A stretch of DNA of 64,000 nt from Cladocopium goreaui. Lineage: Eukaryota; Sar; Dinophyceae; Suessiales; Symbiodiniaceae. The stretch is from positions 375,028-439,027 of the forward strand of contig CAMXCT020003646.1 in the NCBI GenBank assembly GCA_947184155.2, read 5' to 3'. Every line of letters starts with the position of its first letter. The first letter of the stretch is position 1. A program made the translations under genes and the position numbers. Below, piece by piece: positions 10,540 to 22,862 of the stretch. The notes beneath the pieces were generated by a model, which saw nothing but the letters and a program-made list of their open reading frames with translations, was not told the DNA's origin and did not search any database.

Positions 10540-11262
10540 TCCATGTATGTTTGTAAATATGTCTGTCTGTCTGTCTGTATGTATGTATGTATGAATGTAA
10601 TGTTATGTAATGTGATGTAATGTTATGTCACATTAAGTCGTGTAATGTTATGTTATGTTACATCATGTATGTCATGTATGTATGTCATGTATGTATGTGC
10701 GTATGTCTGTATGTCATGTATGTATGTATGTATGTATGTATGTATGTATGTATGTATGTATGTATGTATGTATGTATGTATGTATGTATGTATGTATGTA
10801 TGTATGTTATGTTTTTTATGTATGTATGTATGTATGTATGTATGTATGTATGTATGTATGTATGTATGTATGTATGTATGTATGTATGTATGTATGTATG
10901 TATGTATGATATATAGATAGAGAGATAGATAAATAGATAAATAGATATATATATATAGATAGATGGATAGATAGATAGATAGATAGAGAGATAGAAGGAT
11001 ATAGATAGATAGATAGATAGATAAATAAATAAACAAATAGATGGATAGATAGATAGACCGATAGAAGCATCGATCGATAAATAGATAGATCGATAGCTAA
11101 ATAGATCGATAAAAAAAATAGATAGATAGATCGATAGGTAGATAGATAGATACATAGAAGGATAGATAGATAAATAGATACATAGATAGACAACTAAATA
11201 GATAGATACATGGATAGATAGATGGATAAGGAGGTAAGTACATAGTCAGAGAAAAAGAAAGA
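10540..11262. repeat. TATG and GATA tetranucleotide arrays
   Basis: (TATG)n dominates 10565-10910, with one interruption at about 10807-10820. From 10911 it switches to GATA/GATC-type tetranucleotides up to about 11262. Overlapping open frames in all phases are composition artefacts. Confidence 0.95.
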
Positions 11263-11446
11263 AAGAGATGCGGACCAGGGGGGAATCGAATGGGGGGGGG
11301 GGCCCCGTACGTTCGACACTTGGAGGCTATATCGCAAGCCAAGAGGCTATGGATCAAGACTAATCAAAAGGCAGCGAAGCAAACCATAGGCGCAAAATGG
11401 ACGCAACTGATTCCGCCTGCTTCGGGCTGCAATAGGCTTTCCAGAA

Positions 11447-12770
11447 AGACATGCCGATGAAGCCGCTGGACCCGCTGGCGCCGATCAGGCCAATTGAGCC
11501 GATGAGGCCGCTGGAGCCGCTGACGCTGATGGAGCCGAAGAGGCCGATGAGGCCGATGGAGCCGATGAGGCCGATGAGGCCGATGAGGCCGATGGAGGTG
11601 CTGGAGGCGATGGAGCCGCTGGAGCCGATGACGCCGCTGGGGCCGATGAAGCCGATGAGGCCGATGAGGCCGATGAGGCCGATGAGGCCGATGGAGCCGC
11701 TGGAGCCGATGGAGCCGCTGGAGCCGATGAGGCCGATGGAGCCGATGAGGCCGATGGAGCCGCTGGAGCCGATGAGGCCGATGAGGCCGATGAGGCCGAT
11801 GGAGCCGATGGAGCCACTGGAGCCGATGAGGCCATGGAGCCGATGAGGCCGATGGAGCCGATGAGGCCGATGGAGCTGCTGGAGCCGATGAGGCCGATGG
11901 AGCCGATGAGGCCGATGAAGCCGCTGGAGCCGATGAGGCCGATGGAGCCGAGCCATGAGGCCGATGGGGCCGAGCCGATGAGGCCGATGGAGGTAGTGGA
12001 GCCGATGAGGCCGATGGAGCCGCTGGAGCCGATGGAGCCGATGAGGCCGATGCACCGCATGGAGCCGATGAGGCCGATGGAGCCGATGAGGCCCCCCGAG
12101 CCGCTGGATGGAGCCACTGGAGCCGATGAGGCCATGGAGCCGATGAGGCCGATGGAGCCGATGAGGCCGATGGAGCCGCTGGAGCCGATGAGGCCGATGG
12201 AGCCGATGAGGCCGATGGAGCTGCTGGAGACAATGAAGCCGATGGAGCCGAGCCATGAGGCCGATGGGGCCGAGCCGATGAGGCCGATGGAGGAATAGTG
12301 GAGCCGATGAGGCCGATGGAGCCGCTGGAGCCGATGGAGCCGATGGAGCCGATGCACCGCATGGAGCCGATGAGGCCGATGGAGCCGATGAGGCCCCTCG
12401 AGCCGCTGGAGCCGCTGGAGCCGATCAGGCCGATGGAGCCGATCAGGCCGATGGAGCCGCTGAGGCCGATGGAGCCGATGAGGCCGATGGAGCTGACGCA
12501 GGCCGATGGAGTCGCTGGAGCTGTTGAGGCCGATGGAGCCGATGAGGCCGATGGAGTCGCTGGAGCCGCTGGAGCCGATGAGGCCGATGGACGCTGGAGC
12601 CGATGAGGCCGATGAGGCCGATGAGGCCGATGGAGCCTCGATGAGGCCGCTCAAGCCGCTGGAGCCGATGAGGCCGATGGAGCCGAGCCGATGAGGCCGA
12701 TGGAGCCGATGGAGCCGATGAGGCCGATGGACAGGCCGGTGGACAGGCCGATGGACAGGCCGGTGGACCA
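11447..12770. repeat. GC-rich minisatellite with 300-bp higher-order unit
   Basis: About 1.3 kb built from 9-bp units GCCGATGAG / GCCGATGGA / GCCGCTGGA. A higher-order duplication of exactly 300 bp is visible: the block starting near 11811 recurs at 12111, and GAGCCGAGCCATGAGG near 11947 recurs near 12247. Several frames on both strands stay open (Pro-Met-Glu/Arg or Ser-Ala rich) because the unit lacks stops. Coding is possible but not supported by any flanking exon. Confidence 0.9.
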
Positions 12771-13213
12771 GGTGCGCCACAATGCAAAGCACCCATGCTC
12801 TGAAAGTGGCGCTTGGCGCCGGAGATAAATCCTATATGCAGTATTGCCAGTCAGTATAAAGAGAGTTGCAGGTTACAGCTGCGCTACATGTATCGAGACA
12901 CCTTAACCCATTCCACCCTGCCTACATGCACAAGAAGTGGTGCCGCAAAATCGACGCCAACCGTCAATGGCACGGGGGGGCCCCCCCCCCTAAGTCTCCG
13001 TTCGTGACTCTCGGGTTTCAATTTCCGGGAAAGGACCAGCCACCTCCCCCAGTACTAAACTAGTACTAAAGTACATAGAACTCAGGTAGCCTAGGCTACC
13101 TTTCGTGATAAAGGCCAAAGACTACAACAGAACATTCATACACCATGAGCAAATCAAGACACTATGAATCTCTATGAATCATCTGGTCATCATCCCATGT
13201 CATCAGCAAGTCA

Positions 13214-13319
13214 TCACAGTCGGCGCACCTCGCGGGCCTGTTTCTGTTCCTCCTGCTGCTGCAGGGTCTTCTGTTTCTTCCGTTGTGCCTTCCTCAGGTC
13301 TTCCATCTCTCGATGGTAC
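13214..13319 (-). CDS. terminal exon, charged coiled-coil tail
   Basis: The acceptor TGTGGCAG|G at 13320 opens a 35-residue frame rich in Arg, Lys, Glu and Gln (YHREMEDLRKAQRKKQK...), ending with tandem TGA stops. The composition predicts a charged helix or coiled-coil C-terminus. Upstream coding to the right may include LVEFLELDKHPHPGD around 13450-13560, but no phased junction was established. The protein family is not recognised. Confidence 0.55.
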
Positions 13320-15786
13320 CTGCCACAAGATGCAGGTCACAATATGTCGCAATGGCAGCTTGACGTGATTCTAAGCTGGTGCCTTCTGCCCTGAGATTCT
13401 CCTAGCCCAAATGTTGGGATAACGCGGTGCTGGAACACCCAAAGCTGAACTGGCTCCGTTTGCATCACCAGGGTGCGGATGCTTATCCAACTCCAGGAAT
13501 TCAACAAGAACCTGACCAGACAAACACATTCTCGTGAAACCATGGCAGTCGGAACAAAATGCCTCCCCTGCCCACGGCAAAAAAGCTTCCAAGAGAGGGA
13601 GCCTCACCAACGAAGCTCATGTTGTCAACTATACCTCACAGCAAGGACTTTGAACCAGCAGAAATCGGAGAATTGTTGGAGCTACTTTCAAGCAATTAAT
13701 ATCAAATAGTGTTTTGAACCCAATGGAACGACGCCATCCCCCAATATCACCGTAAATGAGTGGGTGCGGTTAATGATACCATCCCCAAATTTAATGTTGT
13801 TTATGGATGTGTATGGCATCAGGTCGATCCAACATGACCCGAAATGTGAAGACGTGAAGACCTCAACTTGCAGATCCCAGGGACGATGCCCCACATTTCC
13901 AAAGAAGCGAAAGACCTTTCGGGGAAGTCCAGGAGCCTCCTGTGGGCGACGGTGACAGCCCTGACTGAATCCAACCCTTCAAAAATTGCTGGTGATTTAT
14001 GGTACCCTTGGAGGCATTGACCTTTGTAAGATTTGTAAGGAGCTGGGAATCCTCCGCTTGGGCATCTGAGGATGTCTCGGTCGCCTGCCGTCCAAAAGTG
14101 AACACAACTGACCCCACAGTTTCTGCCAGTAAATTTGGACTTTTCCCTTAGATTAGATTGCTGGAGGGATATTCAACTAACTATGGATCCAAAAACAAAT
14201 ACCCTGGTTTTCACGGCGAAACAGCTGATAGTTATGGATCTGCAGCCTCCCAGTCATATGAATCACTGGATCACGGTCAAAACATGGTACATGTATGGCG
14301 TATGGACTCTGGACATCTACCATCAGATTCCTTGTAAATCCTAGTAATGGATACAGTGGTACATTAACCCTATCAAATTATCAACGAGGGGATGACCATC
14401 CGCGTTCACATTGGTTGGTTAAATCCCCATGTCATGGGAAAATCCCTAGGCTTTTGATCCAACGCCACCTTCCAAGCAACCTCTGGTGCTGGAGTCTCCA
14501 CGGCCGTGGACGCCATGAACCTCCAAAACTTCAGCTTGTCGTAGAACGCTAGGGTTGGTTTCTCAACTCATCTGGAGGGACAAAAATGTATCCAAAAAAA
14601 CTAAGACATAAATATAATCATAGGTAATTCGTCTCATGGTTGTTGTTATTGTTACTCTTGCTCCTGGCATTGGTATTAAGTATCATTATTGTTTATGTGT
14701 TAGTGTTGTTATTATTGAATATTAAAATGTTATAAATACATAGGTAATTATAAATATATATATATAATATTCTGTATATATATATATATGGTTGTCGTTG
14801 TTATTATTATTACTATTATTAATATTTTATTTCATTTACTGTTGCGTTCTTGCTACTGTTGTTGTTATTACTATGACTTTTAATCATTGCTATGTGATGC
14901 TATGTGTGTATGTGTTTGTCTGTGGTCATTGGTGGCTAAGATACAGCCCAACTATTCTATGATGCTTTATGATGATCCCAGTATATAGGGATGCCAAAGT
15001 GATGATTCTAGAAAACCTGTGGCATGAGTCACAAGACTAGTGATACAAAAATGATCGACTTGTATTCGTAGGGCTTTGTTCTACGCCCGGCCGACCATAC
15101 CAACCATTTCACGTAATTCCCAGTTGTGAGAACTTTGACATGGTCAAAATTTTTCAGACCGGCGCACAAATGAAGTGATCCTGTCTAGGATCACAAACAG
15201 TACAAACCATCCCATTATGCCATTGGGTACCCGAAGACTTCACCCACCAAGAAAGCCAAGCCGCCGTTGTGCTCAGGTGCCGGCCCGTGTCGTTTACATG
15301 GGCTTTCACACGGCTGCGGAGTAGAGTCACGAATGGGAGTAGGGTCACGAATGAATTCTGGTGGTATACTGGTATACCAAGAGTTAATCATCAACACAAC
15401 TCCAAAAAGTGAATATAGGACCCCCTATAGTTCCCTTTGTATAGTGCTATAGGTTCTACATGATTGTGCTGTCTTGATAGCTGGAGGTCTTTCAACAAAA
15501 CACCGCCTGGAAACCTATCACTTCACCTGCGATTTTATTGACGGCACCTGTGCAACCCTCTGGGCTCCAAGCTAGAATCCTGGACCATCACACTGGCTTT
15601 AGGCGCTCGTCCTAAAAAGGCGACCTGGATTCAGGCCCGAATCCTGGTGAATCTTCAGCAAAGTCAGATTGGACACCCGCCTCACCAGTGCGAATCACCA
15701 CCTGACAGACTGCACAGTCTGCATTCGTAACGACTTGTAGCTGGAACTGCACGTGTCAGAACTCGCCTTGGACCCCATTCACGTTG
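13320..15786. other. mostly non-coding, a few weak exon candidates
   Basis: Weak minus-strand coding signals lie at about 13460-13560, 13990-14115 (VVFTFGRQATETSSDAQ) and 15240-15340. AT-rich low-complexity DNA occupies 14570-14900, with TA runs near 14750 and 14775. I cannot assign a gene. Confidence 0.35.
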
Positions 15787-15911
15787 CTAGCTGTGCTGTC
15801 TCATTATTGCTACCAGCTTAGAAAGCGTATTGACAATTCCTAGCTGTTCTGCCGCCTCGTGCACCGGACCCCCGCGCTGGGCAATGGCAAAGCGCACAAA
15901 TGCCGCGGCGC
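15787..15911 (-). CDS. terminal exon of an unrecognised gene
   Basis: After the acceptor GCCGCAG| at 15913-15912, a 2-nt phase remnant and 41 codons follow, ending in TAG. The peptide (AAAFVRFAIAQRGGPVHEAA...) is helical and lacks low complexity, and neighbouring frames are less protein-like. The preceding exon was not located; a (GAT)n microsatellite at 15996-16047 lies within the presumed intron. No family is recognised. Confidence 0.5.
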
Positions 15912-15994
15912 CTGCGGCGAAATGGACCAAACATCTGCAAATTTTGCTGGGAAACTAAGGAAAACGATGGGAAACTATCGAAAACTATTGAAAA

Positions 15995-15995
<1 letters not shown>

Positions 15996-16046
<51 letters not shown>

Positions 16047-16047
16047 T
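15996..16047. repeat. (GAT)n microsatellite
   Basis: About 16 uninterrupted GAT units, within a probable intron of the minus-strand gene ending at 15787. Confidence 0.95.
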
Positions 16048-16605
16048 CCAAGGCTGAATTGCTGTTGCTTGTCATCGTGCTGGAGTCTAGGGAAATGAAG
16101 GCAGGCCTGCAGTCTCCTCCTGCATTCTGCTATCATAGCTGTACCAAATGCCTTATCCACCAACACTTGCAGCTTCCATGCTCATCATCGCTTGTCTGGC
16201 CACTTGAACCTGATGTCCCCCTCCTTCAAAGCTTTAAGAACAACGTGGCTGACATGAACAAAATCAGATCTGACCGTTCTTTTTGTCGCTGTTGTGACTG
16301 ATTGTATTCGATTGGTTGGTTGCCCATGGCTTGAGAAGCGCATTGACTGACAGCGAGAAGCGTGTTTTCTTACATGATACTTTCTGCGGCTGTCTTGTGA
16401 TACCATGCTTCAGCTTTTTCCGGGAAACAGCAGCAGCGGCCGGTTGAAACTTCTCCGTAGATGAAACGAATAAACAAAACCTCCCCGCTTCAAGCATGGC
16501 AGGATCCTCATGACGCGGCAATGTTGCAGGAGTCCGACACCAAACATCACCAAATGAAGGTCAGAGCCATCACTGGAATCATAAGTTACAGTCGCTTTAC
16601 CTTTG

Positions 16606-16960
16606 GCAGTCTTTTTCTTTCTCGGCTCTCTGTTTTGGCGCGGCTGCCCTCTGAGCCACTGCCCAGGGATGAAAGTGAGACTTGAGATTCTCCTGGAGAA
16701 TCTCGGTTTGTACTGTTTTTCCGTTGGCTACTTCAACTGACCGCTTGATGATGCTTGATGAAGAAGGTTTGTTCAAGCCTGCCAAGGTTACAGTTTTGGG
16801 ATACATTCGGCCTCATCGTCTTTGCCCTCTGCGGGTCTTGCTGAATTAGCCAGGTGCCAGCAGGCAACCTGTTCGAACCTGATGACCATCTCCATCTCAC
16901 AAGCCCTGCAGGACCCCGATAGCTCTTTGAGATCAAGTGACAGAAAGGGATGGAAAACCA
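16606..16960 (-). CDS. exon pair or cluster, unrecognised
   Basis: Two protein-like frames adjoin. About 16960-16808 reads LKELSGSCRACEMEMVIRFE...DDEAECIP. About 16800-16606 reads TVTLAGLNKPSSSSIIKRS... and ends in a Lys/Glu-rich tail at a canonical donor CAAAG|GTAAAG. They are in different frames, so a junction, two alternative exons or a frame break lies near 16800. No domain is recognised. Low certainty on exact limits. Confidence 0.4.
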
Positions 16961-17444
16961 TGGAAAACCCACAGCAGAACAAACAAAAGGAGATGCAACG
17001 AGCCTTCAGCAGGGATCTGCACCATCTCCCACACCATCACTCTTCCTGGACGCAAAGGCAGGTGGGCAAGTGAAAATAAGCACAAAAGCAAAGCCTCAAG
17101 GCCTCAAGGACTGTGACTATGGAATCAATGCAATCAGTATGCCAGGTCAAAACCCTAGATTCCACCCCTGCAGGGGACCCATATCCCATGCATCAGCAAT
17201 TCCAGCCCGCCTTGACCACACCAACCTTGCAGCCCCCAGGCAAATCTGAAGCACTGAGGGTTGACACCTGCACCAGGACAAGTTCCCAACTGCGCACGTA
17301 GATTCCTTGATAGTCATCCAGCTACAGAATCATCTCCAACAACTGTATCTTCAAGCGACTCGTCTTAAAAGCAAACAATATCATCAAAACATATCGAAAC
17401 ATATATCAAATGTTGCATGTTTCAACATGGGGTATTGAAACACC

Positions 17445-17556
17445 CTTGTTGCAAGCCGCAAGCCTCCTGTCGCACAATCATTTTGTAGCCGCAAGAGCAT
17501 GGACAGAACTCCCGGTCCAGTAGCAATCTCCAAATGCTTGCTCGACTGGTCCAGCA
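17445..17556 (-). CDS. possible first exon, unrecognised
   Basis: From an ATG, about 36 codons read MLDQSSKHLEIATGPGVLSM... to a donor AGG|GTGTTT. The peptide is well balanced and helical. The surrounding frames are also open, so support is moderate. No family is recognised. Confidence 0.35.
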
Positions 17557-18325
17557 TTTTGTGGACATCAGGTCAGAGGCAAAGCCGCAAGAGAGTCGAA
17601 TGATGTCACAGACCCACCTTGGCAGCTTCAAACATTTCTTGCGATGGGCCAAGTTTAATTGGTCACTTGAATGCATTGCCGCATTTCACATCTGCTTGCA
17701 CCAGCTGCGAGTGATATTTTTTGGTTGGTTGGACAGTTGGACCTTGCGATTTCGTTGCAAGTCTAAAGTTGTTCGCGAACCGCTGTGAACCGATCTGTGG
17801 GCCTTCCAAGAGTGTGGGTCCCCGGCCACGCTGGCCATGGTCTTAGACTGGGGACAGCAAGTGGCTGGGATTCCGGTGGACGACTCCTCTCAGAAATGTC
17901 AAAGATATCAACACTATTCATCCATGGTGAAATATCGCAACACGCGCCAATCAGTAGCAGCAATGGAAAAATGGTTTCATGTGACATCATGTGACTACAT
18001 AGCTATTTATTTGCTATAGAGCCATTGTATAGCCATGGTATAGCCGAACTCCCTTCCAGTCCAAGTTCCCCTCCACACGGAGAGTCTGTACTTTTGCGGA
18101 TCCAGCGCTGAATCAGGGAGCTAGGGCTCTGATCTGCCTGTTTTCCACATGTGACGTGAGCATTCTCGCCAAGCAGACATTCGGCAAACATCTATATACA
18201 TAGATTTAACATGATTTAACCAGCCAATGCTTGATTCTTTTAAAGCAACAGAAATGGCCATTGAACATCATTGAATCAGAAAATATCGGCCCTTCTCAGA
18301 CAAGTGCCACATGATTTGGGTTGAC

Positions 18326-18412
18326 TTAGCCATGATGTTTGGCTGCGTGGCCGAGAATGGCAGCTGCTCCTTGCGTCAAAGGCAATTGAGCCAAACGCAT
18401 GGCACAGCCTAT
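18326..18412 (-). CDS. possible terminal exon, unrecognised
   Basis: After the acceptor CCATAG|GC there are 28 codons (CAMRLAQLPLTQGAAAILGH...) ending in TAA. It is short; support is the acceptor, the stop and the amphipathic composition only. Confidence 0.35.
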   Translation of the reverse strand: MGCAMRLAQLPLTQGAAAILGHAAKHHG

Positions 18413-18809
18413 GGGAAAATTGCAGACATTCTCTGCAAGTTTTTGCTCTAACGACCTATACCTCCTACCGCTTTGTATAAAGCGAAGCGTTTCGAATTTC
18501 GAAAGGTGGAAAGCATGGGAATGCGGCCGCGGATGATGAGTCATCCGCAACCTGAAAACTTCGAGGTGAGGTAGCCCTTTTTGAAAGAACCTCCGGGCAG
18601 AGTCTGGAGACCTCGTGCCTCGTGCCGGGCCCGGCTCCCGCTTCAAAAAAGACTTCAAACACAGCGACAGCGGATCAGCGGTCTCGCTGCGTCGCTGCAC
18701 TTCCTGCAGAGCCCAAGCCTCGGGTCACAGCTTCGGATGGCTATCCCATGCCCCAAGCGATTTTCCATGATTTTCCATGATTTTCCATGATCGTTTGATG
18801 CAACTGGGG

Positions 18810-19060
18810 TAGAGCCAAGGTGCTGAGACTGCTTGGTCCTCTGCTCATCATGTCCAGCCTCAGTTGTGCAAATTGCTGCTGGCCGGGTATCTTTCCAAGG
18901 ATGCTGGGCAAAGCCATATCCTGGGTTCCGCGCGTCCGTGGAGTCGCATCTGCACTGGGGTTTCCTGGAAACCAGCTTCGGACTGGAGGAGATGCAAACG
19001 AAGCAAAACCCTCAAGAAGTTCTTCACCATCGACAGGCGATGCCAAACAGCAATTAAACA
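18810..19060 (-). CDS. exon of an unrecognised gene
   Basis: About 80 codons read SPVDGEELLEGFASFASPP...GKIPGQQQFAQLRLDMM... without low complexity. The sequence is Pro/Gly/Ser-rich at first and helical later. Both exon ends are uncertain. Just left of it, at 18755-18793, lies a short direct repeat of TTTTCCATGA. Confidence 0.4.
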
Positions 19061-19553
19061 TCAATAAGTAAGGATCAATAAACTGCAATAAACAGCATCT
19101 TCAGGCAATCGCCTCAGTTTCAATCCATCAGACTGCAGCTATTCTACTCCTGACTAGGAGGATTCAGCACGGCCGGATTCCTAGGGCCAAAGGTGGAATT
19201 CTGCGACCTGGCCTGAATAGCCCCGCGCTGCAAGAACTTCCAGTGCTGCAGCCAGCACATGCCTGACGAGTGTCATCGCTGGTGACAACGGGCCCCATCT
19301 TCAGACAACATATATATATATGTGTATATATATATATTGATATATCTACATTTTTAATTACATATACGGGGTGATTCAGCATCTCATCAATCATCAAGCT
19401 GTATAAGTTTGTGGTTTATCACCTGAAAGGCATAAGTCACGGCTTACACATCTTGAAGCATTACACGATACGAATGCCAGGTGGAAACCTCTGTGACATC
19501 AACGGTGGCTCACATTGCGGCGCTGGCGGCCTCAGTAATCAGGAAGCAGTGTG

Positions 19554-19657
19554 TACCCTCTGGTAATTTAACATAGCTATTGAAAATGGCCATTTATAGT
19601 GGATTTTCCCATTAAAAATGGTGATTTCCCATAGTTATGTTAGTTTACCAGAGGGTA
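19554..19657. mobile_element. 104-bp inverted-repeat MITE, copy 1
   Basis: The ends TACCCTCTGGTAA...TTACCAGAGGGTA are inverted repeats, and the whole unit is 104 bp. The same 104-bp unit occurs at 27067-27170. Reading the outer TA as a duplicated target gives a CCCTCTGG tip, similar in logic to Stowaway/Tc1-mariner MITEs. It lies about 220 bp beyond the stop codon of the O-methyltransferase gene. Confidence 0.8.
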
Positions 19658-19874
19658 ATCACATTGGGTTGTAGGTGAATCATCTTGGAGGCGCGGCAGT
19701 TGTAACATGTTTCGACACGCTTCAAGCGTACAATCTTTTTTGTGATCTGTCTAGGCACACCATGCCCCAGAGGCCTGTACAGGTGGGCTCTCCAGAATGA
19801 AACGACCCAAGTAGCCATCCATCCCACTCCATCTTCAGCATCCACAGCTTGGAAGGCAAGCCGAGGCAAGATTC

Positions 19875-21516
19875 TCATCCCAAAAACGTGCTCACCAGCA
19901 CTTCATCAGGCTGATCGGGCCAGTACTCAAGGTGAGTGCTGTGTACCTGACGCAGCTATTGGGAAGAAACCTGCTGTTGGACACCAACACTCAAGATATC
20001 ACTTCATCTTCAATCACGCGATATGAAATTCAAAAAAATGTGGAACAACTACAGATTATATGCTTAACAGTGTATATATATATTTTAAATTACATGCATG
20101 TAGATAAATCTTGCTGCTTCTCTCTCTCCCTCTCCCCATTTTCGTCGGTCAAGATTGCCCCCGGCAGTGGCGAGAAACAAGACACGATACAAGTGCAGAA
20201 GCGAGCGCCCCTACACACGCAGATATATATATATATATCATATCATATCACATCACATCACATCACATCATATCATATCATATCATATCTCTCTCTCTCT
20301 ATCTCTATTTTATTTAACGCTCCCAACCCCCCAAGAGATCAATAAGAACAAATAGCCTCCGTCACGCCCACAAGTGGCTATCACACCCGCCTCCGTCTTG
20401 AAGAGTTTGCGCCCTTCCGAAAGCATGTACTCTTTGTAGTCCGGAGATCCAGGGTAGAGAATGTTGTCTCCTACCACCACACAGCCTTTCGCAAGGATTT
20501 GCAGCTCTAGCGCCAGTTTAAGGTCTGAGAGGTAGAGGTGCTTCACATGATCAATGAACAGGAAATCAATCTGTTTGCCTTCCTCTTTCCTCGCAGCTGG
20601 TTGGAAACCACAAAAAACACGCAGAGGCGTAAGATTTCAAAGTTGAAGCGTATATCAAGCCATTGCAGATTGGAACACCTTGGGACTAGCAGGAGGGCAA
20701 GTAGTCTATGTCTGCTATCAAAAGGTGACCACGGAACTTGAACTAACCAACCACCCTCAAATGGGAGGTTCCGGCAGAACCATTCTAGGACGATCCCGAC
20801 CGGAGATTTGGCAAGTTTCAATTTTCGAAATGCGTTCGCCGAAAAGTCGGTCTTCATTGTGATGCGATCTCGAACCCCTGCTTGCTCATAGATGCTGCTT
20901 GAAACGGCCTGGCAACTGGCTTCAAAATGGAACCTGTGGGTCAACTTTGTTCAACTTTCAGCAGCTGTTTATTTAAAAGTTTGGAAAATTGCCAAAAATC
21001 TGACCCCCAGCGAAACCCAGCCACATATGCCATGATATCTGGATCCACCGTGATGATTTCGGCCGAGGTGTCATTCAACGTTCGCACCAGGCGCAGGGTG
21101 CTGTAGCCAATGAAAGTCCCCAGTTCCAGCGCCACCTTCACGTCCCCCTGCGCCAAGCGAAGCTGCAGCGCATCATCCATGATCTTCCCCTTGACGTCAC
21201 CAACATTCATCAACCAGCCATGATTCCAGCCATAATCATCCACCAGGTCAATGACTTTTGTAAGCCTCTCCCTGCTAGAAAGGCTGTCTTTCAGCCCTTG
21301 GATCCCTTGGACCACATGATCTAGGGCAGCCAGCTGAGGGTGAGCTTCGGCAGTGCTCACGCCAGACATGAAAAACTTCAACTTCGCCTGTGACCTGCGA
21401 ATATGAACCAAGCGGCCCAAGCGAGGACCAAGAATCATTTCCGGATTGGGCGCAAAAAGGAAGGACAGAAAAAGCACCAGGGTAGACGACAGCAAAATTG
21501 GTAGAGCCAGGCCCAT
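19875..21516 (-). CDS. catechol-O-methyltransferase-like, membrane-anchored
   Basis: Four exons: 21516-21017, 20933-20801, 20582-20391 and 19946-19875, giving 298 residues from ATG to TGA with all phases consistent. Introns are 83, 218 and 444 bp; the first two use GT donors and the third a GC donor (GAG|GCGGGT). The N-terminus has a hydrophobic anchor (LPILLSSTLVLFLSFLF), like the membrane-bound form of COMT. It is followed by the class I SAM-binding region ALELGTFIGYSTLRLVR, ITVDPD, the metal-site segment DFLFIDH, GDNILYPGSPDY and a C-terminal LEYWPDQPDE. The expected reaction is SAM- and metal-dependent O-methylation of a catechol or similar diphenol at a membrane. Family assignment is strong; the substrate is unknown. 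Confidence 0.85.
20222..20310. repeat. TATCA/CATCA pentanucleotide tract in intron
   Basis: TA, then CATAT/CACAT pentamers and a CT run, wholly inside the third intron of the COMT-like gene. Confidence 0.9.
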
Positions 21517-22316
21517 CGAGCTTCAACGTGGAGCTGATCCTTTTTCTCTATGCAAATTATCCTCAACAGCTGCGGGTAAATCAGTGTGTTGCTGTTGTTG
21601 AAGTGGAAGGCACCATAGTGACCCTGAATGATCATGATTACATATAATGAATATAGTGAGAGAGAGAGAGAATATATATATATACGTATATATATATATA
21701 TATACATGGAATTCCATATTATATTATATATATGTATATATGTATATATATATATACACACATATACATACACATATCGGTGTGTGCAGAGAGATATGAT
21801 TAGTGACTATTAGGGCTTATGAGTGATTCGTACCCTTCAGATCCCTCCAACACCTTCTCAGTTGGAGCAGTGTCTCAGCTCCTGGCTCTGCAAACTGAGG
21901 GTTGCCGATGGGTGCAGCACCTGGAATCGGGGTGCCACCATGGAATTAGTTGAAGGAAATTACCACCTGACTGCTGAATATTAAATATCGATGAAGATTA
22001 ATATGAAGATTAATACACAAATACAAATGAGATCAATGAATACAAATTAATGTCATCCATGAAAATCCCCCGATCTACCGCGTGTAGAAGTTGCGGTCTT
22101 GTTGCTCAGCGTCCTTCATGATTCTTCCACATCAGAGTCCCCACCCCGCCTTGGACCAGAGCACTCATGAGCTGTTGCTGTGTTTGAAGCCTCAGGTCCC
22201 AGCTGATGCACTGCCACAAGTGGCACAAGTCATGGGACCCACACTTCAAATACCTTCACAGTCCCCTGGTTCAGCCTCCTCCAGCTGACAATTTCTTGAT
22301 TACACTACACTCTATC

Positions 22317-22510
22317 TTAACATATCTTAACATGGGCCCTTTCAAGGAAGCGATGTGGGCACCATGCTTCGCTGCAATCTAGCACTGTTTCACCATCAAC
22401 ATCATCATCACTGACCCAATCTTGCCCTGATCTTTCATCGAAATACCCCGCATCCGGAAGCCCGTGTTGTCTGGCTTGGCTCTTTTGCCACTGTTCAAGC
22501 AAGCCCTGCC
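22317..22510 (-). CDS. terminal exon, acidic, unrecognised
   Basis: After an AG|G acceptor (GCGAG|GAAAGG) about 64 codons follow (ERQGLLEQWQKSQARQHG..., then acidic WVSDDDVDGET), ending at a TAG/TGA-type stop near 22317. It lies about 350 bp beyond the stop of the J-domain gene, so it belongs to another gene or to an alternative 3' end of that gene. Confidence 0.5.
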
Positions 22511-22862
22511 TTTCCTCGCGCACAGCTACACTTTATTGGGTCCTAAAAGAAACTCTGTAAGAGAAACGGCCTGTTCTACATGTCTCGGCCAGAATCCAGT
22601 CAAATGAATTCTAAATGCACCTCACTTCCTTGCCACCTGCGGTTCTGCTTTGTTCACAACACCTCCTGCATCAGAGCAGCTGTTTTTACGTAATTCATGT
22701 GTTTTCAATGCAAGCTGAATACTGTAACCATGAATTGCTGCAACTCCAAACGCCCACAGTGGCATGAATGTCATCCTGAACGCACATACACAACCAACTC
22801 CACTGAAATTGCAGGCGGTTCTTTTAAGCTCTGCTGGCATGTGTCTGAAGATGTCTGAAGAG

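Noticed and set aside
10620..11193. Open frames rich in Tyr/Val/Cys/Met or Ile/His/Thr
   Set aside because: Products of TATG and GATA tetranucleotide arrays.
11360..12792. Frames of 298-435 codons on the minus strand and Pro-Met-Glu frames on plus
   Set aside because: Openness comes from a 9-bp stop-free repeat; all phases behave alike, so there is no coding evidence.
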